A DNA stretch of 64,000 nucleotides from Tomocerus qinae (lineage: Eukaryota; Arthropoda; Collembola; Entomobryomorpha; Tomoceridae), in NCBI GenBank assembly GCA_020055645.1, contig CM034547.1, positions 16,028,513 to 16,092,512 of the forward strand, read 5' to 3'. Position 1 is the first letter of the stretch, and the number at the start of each line of letters is the position of its first letter. The position numbers and the translations under genes are program-made. Positions 48,701 to 63,865 of this stretch are shown here, one piece after another. The notes below the pieces were generated by a model. The model was not told where the DNA came from and ran no database searches. It saw nothing but the letters and a program-made list of their open reading frames with translations.

Positions 48701-51700
48701 TAAGTATTCGACTTGAACAACCCACTCCTGGTAGCTCTCCTGGTGTAAATCTCCTATCATACATACGTCCGTACAACTAGTAGAAGACTGGATGTACAGA
48801 TTATAAACTCTATTTCGGATTATTCGATTGACTGCTCTCATTTAGGAATGTTGAGAGTGAGTGAGCGACGAGAGAGAGAAAGAGAAAGAGAGAGTTCCAG
48901 AAAGGAACAAGAAAAACAGAAAGTCTGGAATGAAGTAGAGAGTGATTAGTATAGAGATGAAAGCCAGTTTATTTTGGAAGTAAATTCGTTACTTTGAATC
49001 AGTCTCGTTTAAACCTACCGCATTATTTTCCAAAGTCTCTTTTTTGGACCAGTGTTAAATTATCCCGAATCATTGCCCTGTCTCGCGCTTGCCTTTTCTT
49101 TGAACCCAGAGTAAAATGGACGGTACATAAGAGAGTCTTAATGTGCGAGCCGCGTCGTTACTTTCCTTCAACGTCTCTTCCTTTCTATTTCTCCCTTGAC
49201 TCTTTTCACCAACTTTCCCCGTTCATAGGCTCCCTATTGGACTTCCTTGCCGAGTTTGTCTCAACTACAGACATTCGGTCGTTTATTTCCATCTGAACTA
49301 AGGCAAAGTTTTGTTTCCCATTATCTAAATGTGTAGCCGTAGCTAACCCTATATTTTTGGATCAAGCTTTCCCTGCCCCTGACTTATGCGGCATATAGAC
49401 ACGTTTGCTTGTCTTGAGCCTCCGTAAGATATCAACTTTTTGTAGTGTCTGTCTGCCAAGCCCCATCGTAAATGCGTTAGGGATATAGTTCTAAATGTAT
49501 CCGTCGTGTATTCTTTATCTAACTTCCGAGTCATAATGTAAGGCATTAGGAAGAGAAGTGAAACAGTCATGTAGCCCATACAACCGCTATACATAGATAC
49601 ATAAAGTAAGCCTGAGTGTTGAGTTCAAATGCGAAACGTTGACGTACGTGGCAACAGAACAAGAGACGTCAATAAGGTATGGACTGAACAGCTTGTCTCA
49701 TTATCTCCGGTTATTTGTTGAACTGTGTGGTGAAGCCACTTTTTGCAGTAGAACTCAAGTTTGCTTTGTGGTTCTACTGTCACGTCCATCCAATCCTATG
49801 CTTTGTGGTGTTTCTAGTAATCTGAGAAATTGCAGCTACTGAGGACTGAGTTGTGCACAATGTAAGAACCTTTATCTCTGTACAAATACATCAAGTTTAC
49901 AGATACTACAAAATTCGAATTATAAATCTCTGTGTAAAATAGCTGCAAAATATTGTCTGTACGTGCATGTAAATATTTAGAGAAAGTCAGGAATATAATT
50001 CAGTAAATGGATGTTTATTACTTAGTGAAAGCATCACTGCATTGCTTTAGTGTTTAGTTTGCCCTGGCATGCAATGTTCTTGCCTGATTTCTGTACAGCA
50101 GTGTATCTTATTGTTATGTAGGTGGGTGGCCAGACAGACTTGATATGGAATGGTTGGCCATCATATGCTTTTATCGAAATAGGATTGTACAATCCAATTG
50201 AAATCGTGCAGAATGGGATTTGATTTTTCACTGAAGTGAAGCAGGAATGAGGTGACAGAAGGGCGGATTCCTTTATTATCGAATAAGTCTGTACTGTAGA
50301 GCAAAGCCTGTTTCGTGGCTACTGACTGGACTGGCATAGTGTTATTAAAGGATTTAAGCATCTACGTATTGTGCGGAAGAGGCATTCCCCCTCTATTGAA
50401 TTGGCGCATTGGAAAGCTCTATTGCTGATATGATGAGAACAAAGGTAAGGAAATGTTATCGAGTAAAAGTCAGATTTTGACATTTTCTAATTTCTTCTCC
50501 TACAATGTTACATACTGCTACGCTATGAGCAATTGATTCTTCAGTGTAGGATGCTACTAATATTAAAAGCTTGGAAAATATATAAAATTACTGGGTGAGA
50601 AGACAAGTTGAGGTTTCCCCTTTTGACTAGCTCGATTGATGAGGTTAAGAAAAGAAGGCAGGCATATATACACACTACTACACTACATTATAAAACTCTA
50701 CTATATATGAACTATGTTATTATAGCTTGTGGTTATGTTTGCTTTTAGGCCAGGCCAGTGAACGATCTAACGATGCTTCCTGGTTTGATTCGTATTTACT
50801 CGATGCTTCTTCTTAGAAATGCATAATGGCTCACTGAAGGACGTATGTTAAGGTATTAGGTATATTGGCTATGACTAAAATATTAAATTACATGCTATTT
50901 TTGTATTATATATGCTTGGAACTTTTTATCTAAGACCAAATGGATTTACTATAGACACAAACACAACATCAATAATTTCATCCTAAGAAGAATTTGCAAT
51001 TCGCATGCAGAGTAGCAGGCTCAATACAAAAGCAACTTATAAATTATTTACTGGTATGTATAGTATATCCCTTAAATACTCAAAAGTTATAATAATAAGA
51101 TAGTGGTATGAAAAGTAAGTAAACCTGGATTATGACGCTTTGTAGACGCGTCCAACTTTGTAAACTTACTTTAGTAGTTTTCCCTTGTACTTTTCTTTTT
51201 TTGTGTGCATTTGGCCGCGGTGTGGAAGGAATGAGGATAATATGATATCCAGCGTTGAAAGATCAGTTTAGCTCACAGTCGTATCATATCACTCACACAG
51301 TTGTGGTGTCCAAATGACAAAAGACGTGATGAAGTAGGATGTTACTGAATGTGTCAGTTTGTTCTCCTTTTTGATGATGACGTTGGTTCAGTCAGCCCCA
51401 TTTCGTGTTAGTATCTAGTATCTGTACTGTGTGTTGGCAATTGGCATTGAAAGACTAACTTTCACCATATCTTTCTAGTGCAATATTCTCTTTTTTATCA
51501 GGCTCCATTTTCACCATCAGAGCTTTTAGAGAAGGCCATGTGTTTACTGATACTGATACATGTCTCTACTTCTGGGTGTCATTAGGTAAATAAGGAAATG
51601 ATTGGACGGATATGTGTTGTTATACTGCAGATTGGATTTCATAAGCTATATGTTTGTAAAGTCAGTCGAATAATAGAGAAATGCTGGCAATCAAAAGGAT

Positions 51701-54700
51701 AAATGATAATGACATGATTACCTATACGTGTATTAGAAAGAAAATAATGCTGTTATAACCTTATTTTAAAAATTGTTTTAGAAAGTATTTACTATTACCT
51801 ATTGTTTTAAATGTTTAAAACAAGTAAGAAGTACAGAGGTTGAGTTAAGTACCTAAGTATGTACTGTCTGATTAAAGTTAAAAAGCACACAAGGTGGTGT
51901 TAGAATGTGCGTAAATACATGGTCTGATAAGAACTGAAAAGAGAGTAAAAATTTTCCTTTAAAAATTTACAATTTGGACGATTGGATGTTTAGTAATAGG
52001 CGTAGTTGTGAATAAGTATAGTAAGTAGGAAGGAGTGTTAGACTATTTTCAGAGGAAGAGAAAGCAATTTTGTGCAAGGTTAGAGCTTTAGTGTCCTATA
52101 ATGGAGGTGGAGAATGGCAACGTAGGGAATTAGGATATTGCCGGATTCGGGGACGGGAAATGTGAGAACCAATCTGATATTACAAATACAATGCATATTT
52201 GGTACATTTGATGGGATTGATTTGGCTGAGCTTGGCTGAGCTGATCCAAAGCAAGGGAAGTCAAATTGGTTCAGTTCAGTTCATGCTTGACGCTCGTTTA
52301 CTTTCTACTAGCAGAAGGCTAGGTGCTTTATTACATATTGAGATATTTGATACTCTGTACAATAGCAGTTGTAAAGGTAATGTCGTTTGATCGAACTTTT
52401 CACTATGTGGCCAGTGGCCTGTAAGTAGAATCGTTATGTAGTGAGTATTGGTGGTAGTTCGTCGGTTGTTTTTCCTGAGTTTGCTTGCATAATGTCTACT
52501 ATGTATGTATGCTGAAGGAACACTACTACAAATCAGGGTCTACAGTTTGTTCAGTCTATCTTAAGTAATCGTTACCTGTGTCTCTGAACTCTAAACTAAA
52601 TATGTGAATGGGACTTTAGTGTTGAAGGTAAACTGAATTGAACACTGAATAGAGTATTGGTCTTAGATAGTTTTTGTCGTAGCAAAGAGGGGACTCGTAT
52701 GTATGGCCTATCTGTAAAAGGTGTACTTGTCCTTATAAGTTACAGTGAAAATTAAATGTTCACTTTCTGCGGACTTTTCATTGTTTCGGATTTATTTATT
52801 TAGCTGAAAAGATAGCACAGCCATATGTTTACAAGAGAAAGTAGTTTGTGACTACATATTCTATTACTTCGCTTACTTTCATGTACCTTTCTCTTTGACA
52901 GGTTAACAACGCAGTAACCGGTGACAAGATAGGTACAGTCGAAAATAAAGCCTGAATAATATGTACTGTGAAAATTGTAAATAGTGATTACTTAAGAAAG
53001 ACAGTTTAGAGAATACAGAGAGTAATATTTAAAATACAGAGTTGTGGTGTGAGCAATGTCACTGATTGAGATCACTTCACTGATATCCCACAAACGAACG
53101 AAGAAATATCGATGAGCGGTTTTAAGTTGAGGGAGGGGAATAAATTGACGAATTTGTGATTGCACAACAAAGTGGGTTGAATATTAGACATTAGTAAAGA
53201 TAAATTTAATGTGCATTCTAATAGATTCACGAAATTCAAGTAGGGAAGCAGGTAATGTAGGCTATGGTGGGCTACGGATGCAAGTAAATAGGAACAAACA
53301 TACGGACACTAGCTATTTTTAGTGTTGTGTCGTGTTCGCGTATGAGTATGAATGTGTGTGTGGAAAAACGGGTAGGTTTGAGGAAGTTTTTGCGACAGTG
53401 GCTCGGGCAAAATCGGATTGCTCGTAGTAGCTTGCCGTAGTGAGGAAATTCTAGGCAGTGCATGCCATGTAATAGCAAACCAACGTAGAACGGGACTCTC
53501 AAACAACAGCAGGCTTCTGTGCCGCACGCGGAAATGGATCAGCGCATGTCGCTGATCATCAAGAAAAATTTTATACATTTTTCGCTCAAGTCTACTGACT
53601 TGACTTTGACTACCCGTCTAGCCCTATATTTATTTGCAGCTAAGTAAGATGAAACTATGGTATGCTATTTCTCTAATATTAAAGCTGTGCGAGTTCTCTG
53701 AACTGTCAGTGCAATACAGAAAGCATTTTCACATACACACATTTCTATCTTGAATCTTCTGCACAGGCTACATCCATACACACTAAGCACATGCCACATA
53801 GTACATAAAGGACGCTGATTATTATACAGATTGGAAAATTGGAATTTTGGGTCTATACTACATATAGAGTCCTCACAAATAAAAATGGAAAAGTAGTGTA
53901 TAGTACTCAACTGTTGTAAATCACACCTATATAGTTGTAGTTATCATTGCAGTTAATCTCAATTGGATATTGAATGTTGGAGGTAATGTCAAACGCATGC
54001 ATTTAAATGGATATTTATAGTTGCATAATATATCCGTTTCTCATAATTAGGTTGTTGTATCAGTAATTTGTACATTCAATGGATACGTATTTATCTCAAG
54101 ATTTTAAAAGTATGCAAAGAAGTGCATAGAACACCAGGAAGATTGAGATAAATTAGAAACACAACACAACTGCTGACACAGATCCAAAAATAGATACATC
54201 GAGTTGCCATTCGTTCGTGTAGTTTAGCAACTTTATCCTTTCACATCATAACTAAAACAAACTACTCATTCCTAAAGTAAGTAGGAAGGATTACTATTCC
54301 TATACTTTTCATTCAATGCAATGCACTGCTAAAAAGGTCGTCTAATCATTTCGGTTGTATTTACATAGCTTGATACTATTTTAATGTTCTCATTTACAAA
54401 ATTGATGTCAATAAAACGGGCAAATAATACGTATCTGTCAGTAGCTTTTGGTAATGGAACATAAAATTCTGTTGTTTGCCTATCTAAATATACGCAGCAC
54501 ATAAACAAGTACCTATTATGATACCTAACCATTGTTAGTGTATAGTATAGGTAAGGTCGGTGGTGAGAGATACATAACAAAAGTAACTTATAGTACCAGA
54601 CAAACAAAGCTGTATAAATTCCCCCAACAGACTACCTAGCATGGCTTTAATAAGTTCAGTTGTAGGCTGTGCACTTAAATATATATCTAAAATGATGACT

Positions 54701-56323
54701 ATAATGTTTTGTTTATTACAGCTTAAGCAATAATGAATATGTTTTATTATGCAAAGGGGATGCATGGCATTGTTCTTGTAGGAAACATGGCCAACTATTT
54801 CTTTACAATTTGGTTTATATACTTTATCTGGATCGGAAATAAATTTCCGCTTGCATTCATTATTATGTAAGTACACTGGGTATTTTGGTATATTGCCATA
54901 AAAGCCATCGAATTGTCCATTCAAAATCGATGACGACTCTTCGTTTCGTTGAAAGTATTCTTTTATACTCTGCTAACAATGAGAGGAAAAGTCTCAAGTT
55001 GATTAACTAGCTTTTAAAGTTTGTAGAATATTTACTAAAGGTATTTGGATATATATAGCTTTACATATACTTATAACTATTATAAATATAAACTATTATT
55101 ATATGAAATTCACAGCATGTGTCTTCTAAACCAGATGTGCGTATTTTTCATTTTACATCATTCTATCTTTGCTGTGTAGATACTTTAGGTAGGTGGTTTC
55201 AGAAACATTCATCGACCATTTTTAGCTTTTTGGGCTGCAATGTTTCTTCTTCGGACTGAAACAGACACTAGAGCTAAGTTTAAATGAATGCGTTTAGAAA
55301 AAAGAAGCTGAAACAGGAAAAGAGAAGGAAGGTAGGGTGGATCAAGCAAATATGAAATATTGCTATTCATGAATAGACTGGCAGATTTAGCAATTCATTC
55401 AAAGCACGTTATGAATAAATAACTGTGTGTATCAATGCTGATTTTTAAAGAAAGTGCCTATGCCAGGCTAAGCTCGTACCAATTTCAGTTTTGATCACTC
55501 GCTTCGCCAAGTTCGATACCTACAGCTACACAAAACAATAAGTTTTTGTCCATATTGTGAACTAGCCAACTTTCTCCATACTTTCACCGTGTCAACTTAG
55601 ATTTTTTGTACAATATTTCATGGCAATTCAAAGCTCATCCAGTGTACTGTAATGGTGATAATGTTTTTTAGCAACAACTGTTTAGATCCCAATAGTTGTA
55701 TTTTTAACTGATAGTACTAACAAATATTTAATATTATGAAAGTTTTCAATGCTCCCAAAAATACGTTTTCTTTTACACTCTTACTGCATTTTCTTATACA
55801 GGTCTGTTTGAAGTTTATTATAATATTATAATCTGCTGGAAATATGTTATAGCTATAGGTAGTAGAATAAAAGTTTATTGGTAGTCCAATACAGCTGTAA
55901 TTTGAATTACTTAATTGCTCGTTTGTTGTAAACTGGATTTGGGTTGTGCTTTGAAGACATCATGCGTACTGCCTGCCTACTAGTGTTTAATTACCAATGT
56001 TATTACTGGTCAAGGGCCTAGGTGGTTACATAATCCAGCCTAAAGTGATTGATTGTTGGTTTGGGCACGGGGTGTAGTTAATTATAATGTAATAGTGCAC
56101 AGGTACATAGGTAGTCGTCAGTACTCGCCACTCGTAAAAGATTTGTTTCATGGTAGCGAAGTGAATACTTACTTATTACTAAGGGTAGTAGATCGCTAGG
56201 GGTTTAGCGCGGATGTCGGTGTCTGTGTGTTTTGTTGTTTGCATGGGAAAGCCAATTAGTGTGTGCGTGCATTTCCTCAGCAGTGAAAGTAGAAGACTTA
56301 GTTCGGTTTTTCTTTTTTCTCAG
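42710..56323. other. Gene-free region downstream of the last visible mib1 exon
   Basis: 13.6 kb with no convincing coding exon on either strand. Open frames here (for example 45067-45420 and 47781-48065) lack domain patterns and conserved-looking splice borders. A purine-rich GA run occurs at 48860-48895, and a CRE-like TGACGTCA at 44450-44457. Either this is a very long mib1 intron or a regulatory desert between mib1 and the next gene. No transposon ends or tandem repeats were recognised. Confidence 0.5.
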
Positions 56324-56336
56324 ATGAGTCCCTCAG
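56324..56336 (+). CDS. Candidate 13-base exon (MSPS), unknown gene
   Basis: A strong polypyrimidine tract and acceptor (TTTTTCTTTTTTCTCAG) is followed by ATGAGTCCCTCAG and a donor-like GTAAAA. The segment encodes MSPS and ends in phase 1, the phase required by the candidate exon at 63866. A chance arrangement is quite possible. Confidence 0.2.
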
Positions 56337-59300
56337 GTAAAATATTGTTAGTGCACTGTATTTCCAAACTGTAAAGTATGCAGTGTGTACAGAGAGATGG
56401 ATTATTTATAATATACTATGAGTATACTAATGTGATATAGGCTTATAGTAAAACACAACATACAAACGTTGGTTGCTACTCATTTTATAGATGTTGATTT
56501 CCAAGTGCACAGTTTGATATGAAGAATTTGTTAGGCAATAATACGTTGTTATAAAATGGCTTCCAAGGATGAATAGCTTTCGTTTATATGTATGTTTGTA
56601 GTTGATACTGTTGGTTATGTCAGACAGTTTTTGTTGAATAAATATGTAATTGTTGTAAAGTATTTTTGCTGTCAGGCTGGGGTTCATGACCCATGAGCAG
56701 TGAAGTGTCCAATTACAATTGTCTAATTACAGATAGGAATAGTCCAATTCGAAATTGTAATCGAAGGAGAATTGTTTGGTAGAGTAAGAAGGGAAAAGCA
56801 ATGAAAGCACACTGGGTAAAAGTGGAAAATATACTGGTATTGAGTTCGAATGGTGTAAAAAAGTTCGAACGTGATTATTTTCAATAATTTAAGTGTATTT
56901 TGTATGCCGTTGCTGATCTTTGGCTCGTTTTTTTATTCCGTTAGAAGGAGAAGGTAATGAGGTCTGCTTTCTCTTCGGATATAATATGAGTATATCTACT
57001 TTTATTTGCCCTAAGAACTTGGTTCTACAATATTGAAGCAACCACCGTAAGTAAAGTTATATATAGATATGCAATGCAAGACAGACTGTGGGAGACGCAA
57101 AATATACCTTATATAGGTATACGAGTTCGTGTGTTGTAAAATAACAGAAGTGATAGTGATGAGAGGTACTTTCGTTGAACGAAAGTGGAGAAAGCAAAGA
57201 ATTATAAGAAATGAAATGAGGAAGGGAGGAAAGACAGATTGACAGAGAGAATGAGACGCGTTCAGAGAAGATGTGGATGAATTTGAGGAATTGTGAACTG
57301 AACTGGGTACGATGTTGGTGGAGTTGAACGCAGTTGAACTGATGAGATGAGATAGGATACGTGATTACTTTTTTCGTCTTCGACACTATCGGCTTCTGAT
57401 CTCAGAGTCGGATGAACTGGAAGAGCACACAAGAATATCCCGTCAGCAGAAGAAAACCGATGGCTTGAAGTTAGACATGTAACGGTGGATGCTAAATTTG
57501 TTCATTGCTGTCATTTATATGTATATACACTGTAGGGCACTTCTAATCTTCGGGATATTGCTACATGAACAAGGACCAGGACAGTTCAGAAGCGTAAAGT
57601 CAAGGATTGACTTGAGTAAATGCAGAAACAGGGGAAACAGATGAAATGAGAATGGAATAGAACTCATTTGTAAAATGTGCCTATGGATGAGACTAGAGAT
57701 GACAATTTTTCCGACAAGCAAATCCGGTGCAACCGTGTCTTTCTTACTCGTTTTAACTAATGATCCTTCAAATCTACAAATTATTGGCTTTTCCGAAATA
57801 GTTATGTATATGGCTCTTGATGTTCAGTGAAAACGATGTCAAGTATGCATGTGACTATGACGGAAGTTTTACTCTTTGATCTTATTTATACGTCTCTTTT
57901 GTGTAAATTGTATAAAGCGAATTTTTATTTCTCAAGTGTTTGCATATACATCTTTATCTAATATCTGTGCAATACAGCAGCAAGAATCTTTTTGAATGAT
58001 TTCATTTCAATGGAATTTTCATAGCAAGTTCAATCAAGGTGCATACAAACTTCAACTTTCCGTAATGCAATTTACATGGTTGAATTTTCCTCTCTTGGGC
58101 GTTTCAGTGCTTGTCCTTTACATGCTAACATTATTGTTGTGTAACATGTCCTATACTTAATACATGATTGAACCATGTAACAAGTAGTAACCGAGTAAAG
58201 TGTTGTAATTGAATGAAGATCAAGATAATCTCACCAGTAACAATAAGAACGACACCCAATTCAATTGTTATCCCGTAGTAAAAATGATTGGTTATGTTGC
58301 ATTAATCTGCATAACACTTGTTTACTTCTACAATAATGACGTTATGATGACTGTCAATCAATGCATTTCATAAAAGTTGCGTGAAAAGTGTTTGTCGACT
58401 ACGTTTGCCAATACGAATCACTCAATAATTGCTTCATCGTTACCTAATATGGGTAATATTTATTATAGTAAACCCCCCTTGCACTTATATTGTGCTACTA
58501 ATATGTCCGTTTGAAATGGTGAGCTATTGTTTTGCATCAATGTATTATTCAGGTGTGGTGTACATTGTGTATTAGAACTGAAAGGGATTTTATGGTTTTA
58601 TGAGAAAAGCAAATCTCTTGAAGGTTTACTCTCAGATAAACTGAGGAGCCTGCTTTAAATAAATGTATTAGCTTTTTGTGAACAATGTAGAGACTGTTTG
58701 CAGCGAGAATAGCTTTAGGTTTAGATGATGATGCACTCATGTGTGAGTTTATGTGTTTTGTGTACATATGTGTCAATGTTTAAACATAGACTTTGTCGTA
58801 TCTAGAAAATATATATAGGATATATAGTTCTGGGCGACGTCGTGTTTGGTTTGGTTTTCATAGAATGAAATGAGATGTTATTTGAATTTGTATGTAAGGC
58901 TACGACAGCATGTTGGTGAATGAATCTCGAAACTCTGGATGTTGGGTTTTCAGGATAGTTGAGTACACGTAAAATTCGTCAGTAGCTTTAGTATAGCTAG
59001 ACAACCAACTAAGTAAGTAGAGAGTCAGTCTGGCCAGAAGCGAGGAAGCATGCCACAAGAAGTAGAGTCGAATTTCTGATTACTAAATAAAGACACAGCC
59101 GCAATGTGCCAACTATATAAAGTAAGAGCATTACTTACTATACATATGTAGATACTATTAGAATGCAAATTCTCTTAACCTAACATACTAACGTTGTCTA
59201 CTATTCCCCTAGTGCTTTGTGTTGATAAGTATGCTGGATTCTCATGCACAGAATAGCATTTGGTATTTCACCATATGTACCACTACACAGTTACAGTTAT

Positions 59301-62300
59301 ACTAGGTATGTATATTCTTTATCTATCTCTACTAATGTGAAGATGTGAATGTTCTCGTACACCATATTATTAAAATGAAGGCTAGAAAACAGCCTCTAAC
59401 CACATGCACCGGGATGACTAAAATGACTACTACAGCAGTTACTGCCTAAATAAAATTCCGAAAATGGATACATGGTTTTGCTTAACTAGATAGTTGCGTT
59501 ATACTAGAATATTTAGTGGTATAAACGAGACCAATAAACACTTAGTCGTTCATTTAATTAGTACTATTTATTGTGTAATTATTCCTAGTCATCCTAGTAA
59601 AATCCTACATGTTCCCTACCGACGAGGCTAACATTTTATATAATGTTATCTTTACTTCGTTAGCTACACGTGTGGGCTCAATTTTTTATAAACTGTAAAG
59701 TTCTCCATTCAGCATCGTTTTTTATCATCACGACTGAAAGATGTAAATATTATTGAATTTTATAAAATTTAGCACTATTGTAATTTAATGGTAAGTGAAA
59801 TACAGAGGAGCAGTATCTTGTCATTGGACGTATCAGGGAACAAAAAGCAGAGAAGATTCAGTTTTACTAATTTAAGCAGGAGTGAATATTAATATAATCA
59901 TCTGCTGCAACAGCTTTGAGCGAAGAGACAATGCCCGAAATCATTTTAACGCTTACTGAGAATGCTGTGTTGATAGGGCGTTCATCTTGCCATTCAGTGG
60001 TTGAGTTGAAGTGAAACAACCAATTTAATGGAATACTTATTTAGAGGTAGGCAATAATGGGTAAAGTAGTGTTCTGTTTTTAGCTGTAGAGTACAACTGA
60101 AGTCAATAGTATAGAGCAAAAGCATACCGAGTTTAGTTTCTCCGTTTCTTTGGTTTACACTTACAGTACATACAAGGGAAAGTTGCATTTGATGTTCCCT
60201 TTGTGCTCATTGCGAGAGAACCATAATACTTTCGTTACTTGAGTATAGTAATACTCCGCATATCTACATTATATCTGTACATACCTATATATCTGATAGC
60301 CCGCATTATTTTAATGTGTACTGTAGTGATTGTAGAATTGAGGTAGTTCAGTTAGTCTATATAACGTGCTTTTTGTTCCGATTCAATTTTAAGCTAACTG
60401 GCTTCTGTGCACAATGATTCGTTCGGGAGAGAATAGTTGGTTCTTGTTAATGCTCCATTGTCCTCCGCGAGACTTTCTTTAGTCTGTTGTTCTTTTGCTG
60501 TTAGTGAAAGCACAATTATACCTCAGATTGAGCTAATTACGCACTAAAGGTGTTTTATGAGCTTTCTCTGAATGCTTTTCCGAAAACAGAAGAGAAAACA
60601 CAAAGATCTACTGCCTTTGTAGTGGGCTTTTGTAATGTTGCGATAATACCTAACTAGAAATGTATAATATATCCACAAGCTTTAGTAATTAATATGGTCT
60701 ACTATGTGGCTATAATATAATATAGTAGTGCATTAACGTAGCGCTGCTAAATTAATATTACCCACACTTTGACCTCCGATAATTCCCAAGTATAATTACT
60801 TCGTATTATTATACCAGGGCAATCGAGAAAGCTGGAGAGAGAACGGTTACAAACGTTGAACACAGAAGAATGCTATGTATTATTTCATGTACTACATGTA
60901 CACGCTTATTTATTCTAAAATATTTATAAAACAGAGTACAAGTATAAAGTAAACATATTGCATATAATAATTGTCAATTATGCAAGGCATAAAAAAATTT
61001 ACATTAAATTGGTTCAGTTTCATGATGCTAAAATATGTGTTAAAAAGGTGTGAGCTTTACTTGTGTCATAAATGTATGGATAAAAATGGAGATCAGTTTT
61101 TAATTACAAAAAATTGAGATTGGTCTATAAAGATGTAGATAAAATTTACATCATAAATATCCTATCGTCTATGCATTGAAATTTGTGTACCTAGCAGAAT
61201 AAACTTTACTATGAACACTATTAAGAATTACGTTGAAGTTAAGAGTATTTAGCTGTTATATATCTGATATCTTTAGGGGGTTGGTGCAAGTTAAGTTTTG
61301 GCATTATGATATGATTATACTTAGGTGCATATTATTTTGGATGAGATTTTGAACTGTATGTGGAGCTCCAGACAAATGCAGTTACATCACATCACATCCT
61401 TGCTACATGGGCTCAGTCTGTCGTTTGTATGATGTTATAGTAGTGGAACCATGTGGTTGAGAAGGAAGAACGGCTGAAAATGACGCTGTGCTACTATACG
61501 AAGTTGGGGATTTAATATTGGAATGTGAATTCGGGTCGTTAGGATATTTGAACTGATGGTGAAACCGCACGAGTTTCCAACATCGAATCATCTTTCTCCA
61601 CAGTTCTTTCACCGAAAGAAACGAGAGTGTAGCAGACAAAGTAGTTACAATACATTATGGTGGATTCCGTCCTTATATCCACCCCATGCACCACTTTCCA
61701 CTACTACTACACTAATATATATTACGTACTACTACAACGTGGAGCATGGCATGCATTATAATAATAGATTGCCATGTGGTCCTATCCTTGAGAATAAATA
61801 CTGTAGTTGTAGTGCTATAATATTACTTACAATATAATAATATAGGTAATAGAAAGTACGTACGTAATACGTACATACGTATCTATCAATCCACACCCAT
61901 AACGTCATGCTACTAGAAACATAAAACATTAGTTGTGAAGTGTATCTCTCGAAGGCTTACTGTTCTATACATACTAGAAAGATGCACCATAAATAAATTC
62001 TGAAGCCAGAACTCGTCATTGAGTGTATCATTTAATATAAAGAATGAGCAAATTGAATGAGATTAATAAACGAGAGTTGGGATGAAACGAAATTGATGTA
62101 TTTTCTGTGAAATACTCCTGCAATTGAATTAATTCTGTCCGATAAATGCACATATTTATGGATGTTTGTCACATCGTCTTTTACACAATCCAGTCACAAT
62201 ATTTCTTTCTGAGAATTTAATGTGACAAAATTACTACGTTATTAGAGACAGATCAGTAGTGAGTGAAGTATGTTTTTGGTAAATTATATTTCGCTACGTG

Positions 62301-63865
62301 AGGGGTGGATTATTATGAATATTTCAATTTCAATACGATCGGGATGTTAAAGGACGTTAGTTAATAGAGTGGGTTGATAGTATTATGTCTGGAAAAGGGA
62401 AAGTCCGGCGAGGGAAAGCAGGGCGCTGGAAGAGTGATGTTAGACAAGGCAAGTGCAAGTGTAGTAATGAAGAATGTTGAATTCGTTTAGTTTGTCTAGC
62501 CTTGTGGAAACTAGTATGTAGTACATACTATTAGGAAATAGAAGTGACTACGTGGCGGGGTAATAGAAAGACATTTATCTCAAAGTTAGAAGCATGGGAT
62601 TGCCAAAATTTGCCGACTTTTCGATTTCCCATTTATCCTACAATGCATTAACTTTGGATATGGGTATTTTGCGATGCCTCCTTTGTTTTTTATGGCATCT
62701 ACTATTCTGTTCTGTATGTGTAATATCGTATCTAGTAAAAATGATATTGTATAACGAATCGTCCAAGTATAGTGTGCATGATGTAAAAAGCAGGATGAAG
62801 GTAACTCAGACGTGTGCGGAGGGAGTACGACAATTTACTTATTCTACTACATCCCGTTTCCCCTACTACTACGGTAATACATAAGACGCTTAGTGTATAG
62901 ATATATTATTGGTATAGATAGTCTGTGTCTCACTTCTGTTTGTGTCTGAACTGAAGTAGACTAGAATTTATAGATATAGTCGAGTGGTATATTTACGGAG
63001 AAGTATATGTGGCCATACACTGCACACTTACTTAAATCGAAAAGCCTGAAGCTACTTATAACGTAACGTAAGTATGGAAAGCGCTACTACTAGCACTAGT
63101 ATGCGTACTTGTTCATATAATCTGTATAGCGGCTTACAAATATCCATAGCTTGTGTTTCCTACATGGCTTTCCAAGTTTGATTGCTGTGAAAGAAAGTAA
63201 AAGAAAGTACAACTGGCACTCATGCTTTTTCTTAGGTAACTGCGAAAGATAGGTTTACCTAGAAAAGCCAGGAGAAACTATTCAAATGTAAAGGTACACC
63301 GAGGGGTATTATTATGCAGGGAAGAAAAAGAATTGCACGAATCTAACTGAGATAGAAGTTGCTGAAATATGAACGATGCTAGAAAAAAAGTTAAACCGCT
63401 CTTTTCTCCATTTACGCAGCGAGTGCTAGAGAGCCACTCTCCACTCCAATACGTTCTTTCTTGTATTCGTTCATTTTATAGTAAATGTGTTTTGTATAGT
63501 TGAGTGTACTGTTCTGTACATCAGTTTTCTGTAATGTAGCTAATATTTTATTTTGGCAAATGGCTGTCTGTGCAAGTATATCATGCACTACTTTCGGCTA
63601 GTACATAGTCGTATTTGTAATAAGCATACATAGATGTGCAATATGTACTGTGCTAGAGAGTTGCGTGAAGGAAGGTATCTGTAGATTTGTTTTATCCCTG
63701 TTTCACTACTGCTAGTAATGTCCTTTGTTGTGATGTGTTCCATCGACATTATTTCAGTAAGTGGGATGAAATGCCTAAGTTCTTACGATTGAATAGAGGA
63801 AGGAGTAATAGTATTAGGATAACGGGGTCCGTCTTTTGCGATACAATGCACGTTTACTATTATAG
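56337..63865. other. Gene-free region, possible long intron
   Basis: 7.5 kb without recognisable genes. A run of ACGTACGT-like palindromic repeats (GTACGTACGTAATACGTACA) occurs at 61857-61876. The open frames at 57057-57386 and 62594-62884 look fortuitous. If the exons at 56324 and 63866 are joined, this is their intron. Confidence 0.4.

Noticed and set aside
62594-62884. 96-codon frame with a hydrophobic stretch
   Set aside because: It has a possible membrane segment (LLCFLWHLLFCSVCV), but no splice context, no conserved-looking motifs and no neighbours to support it.
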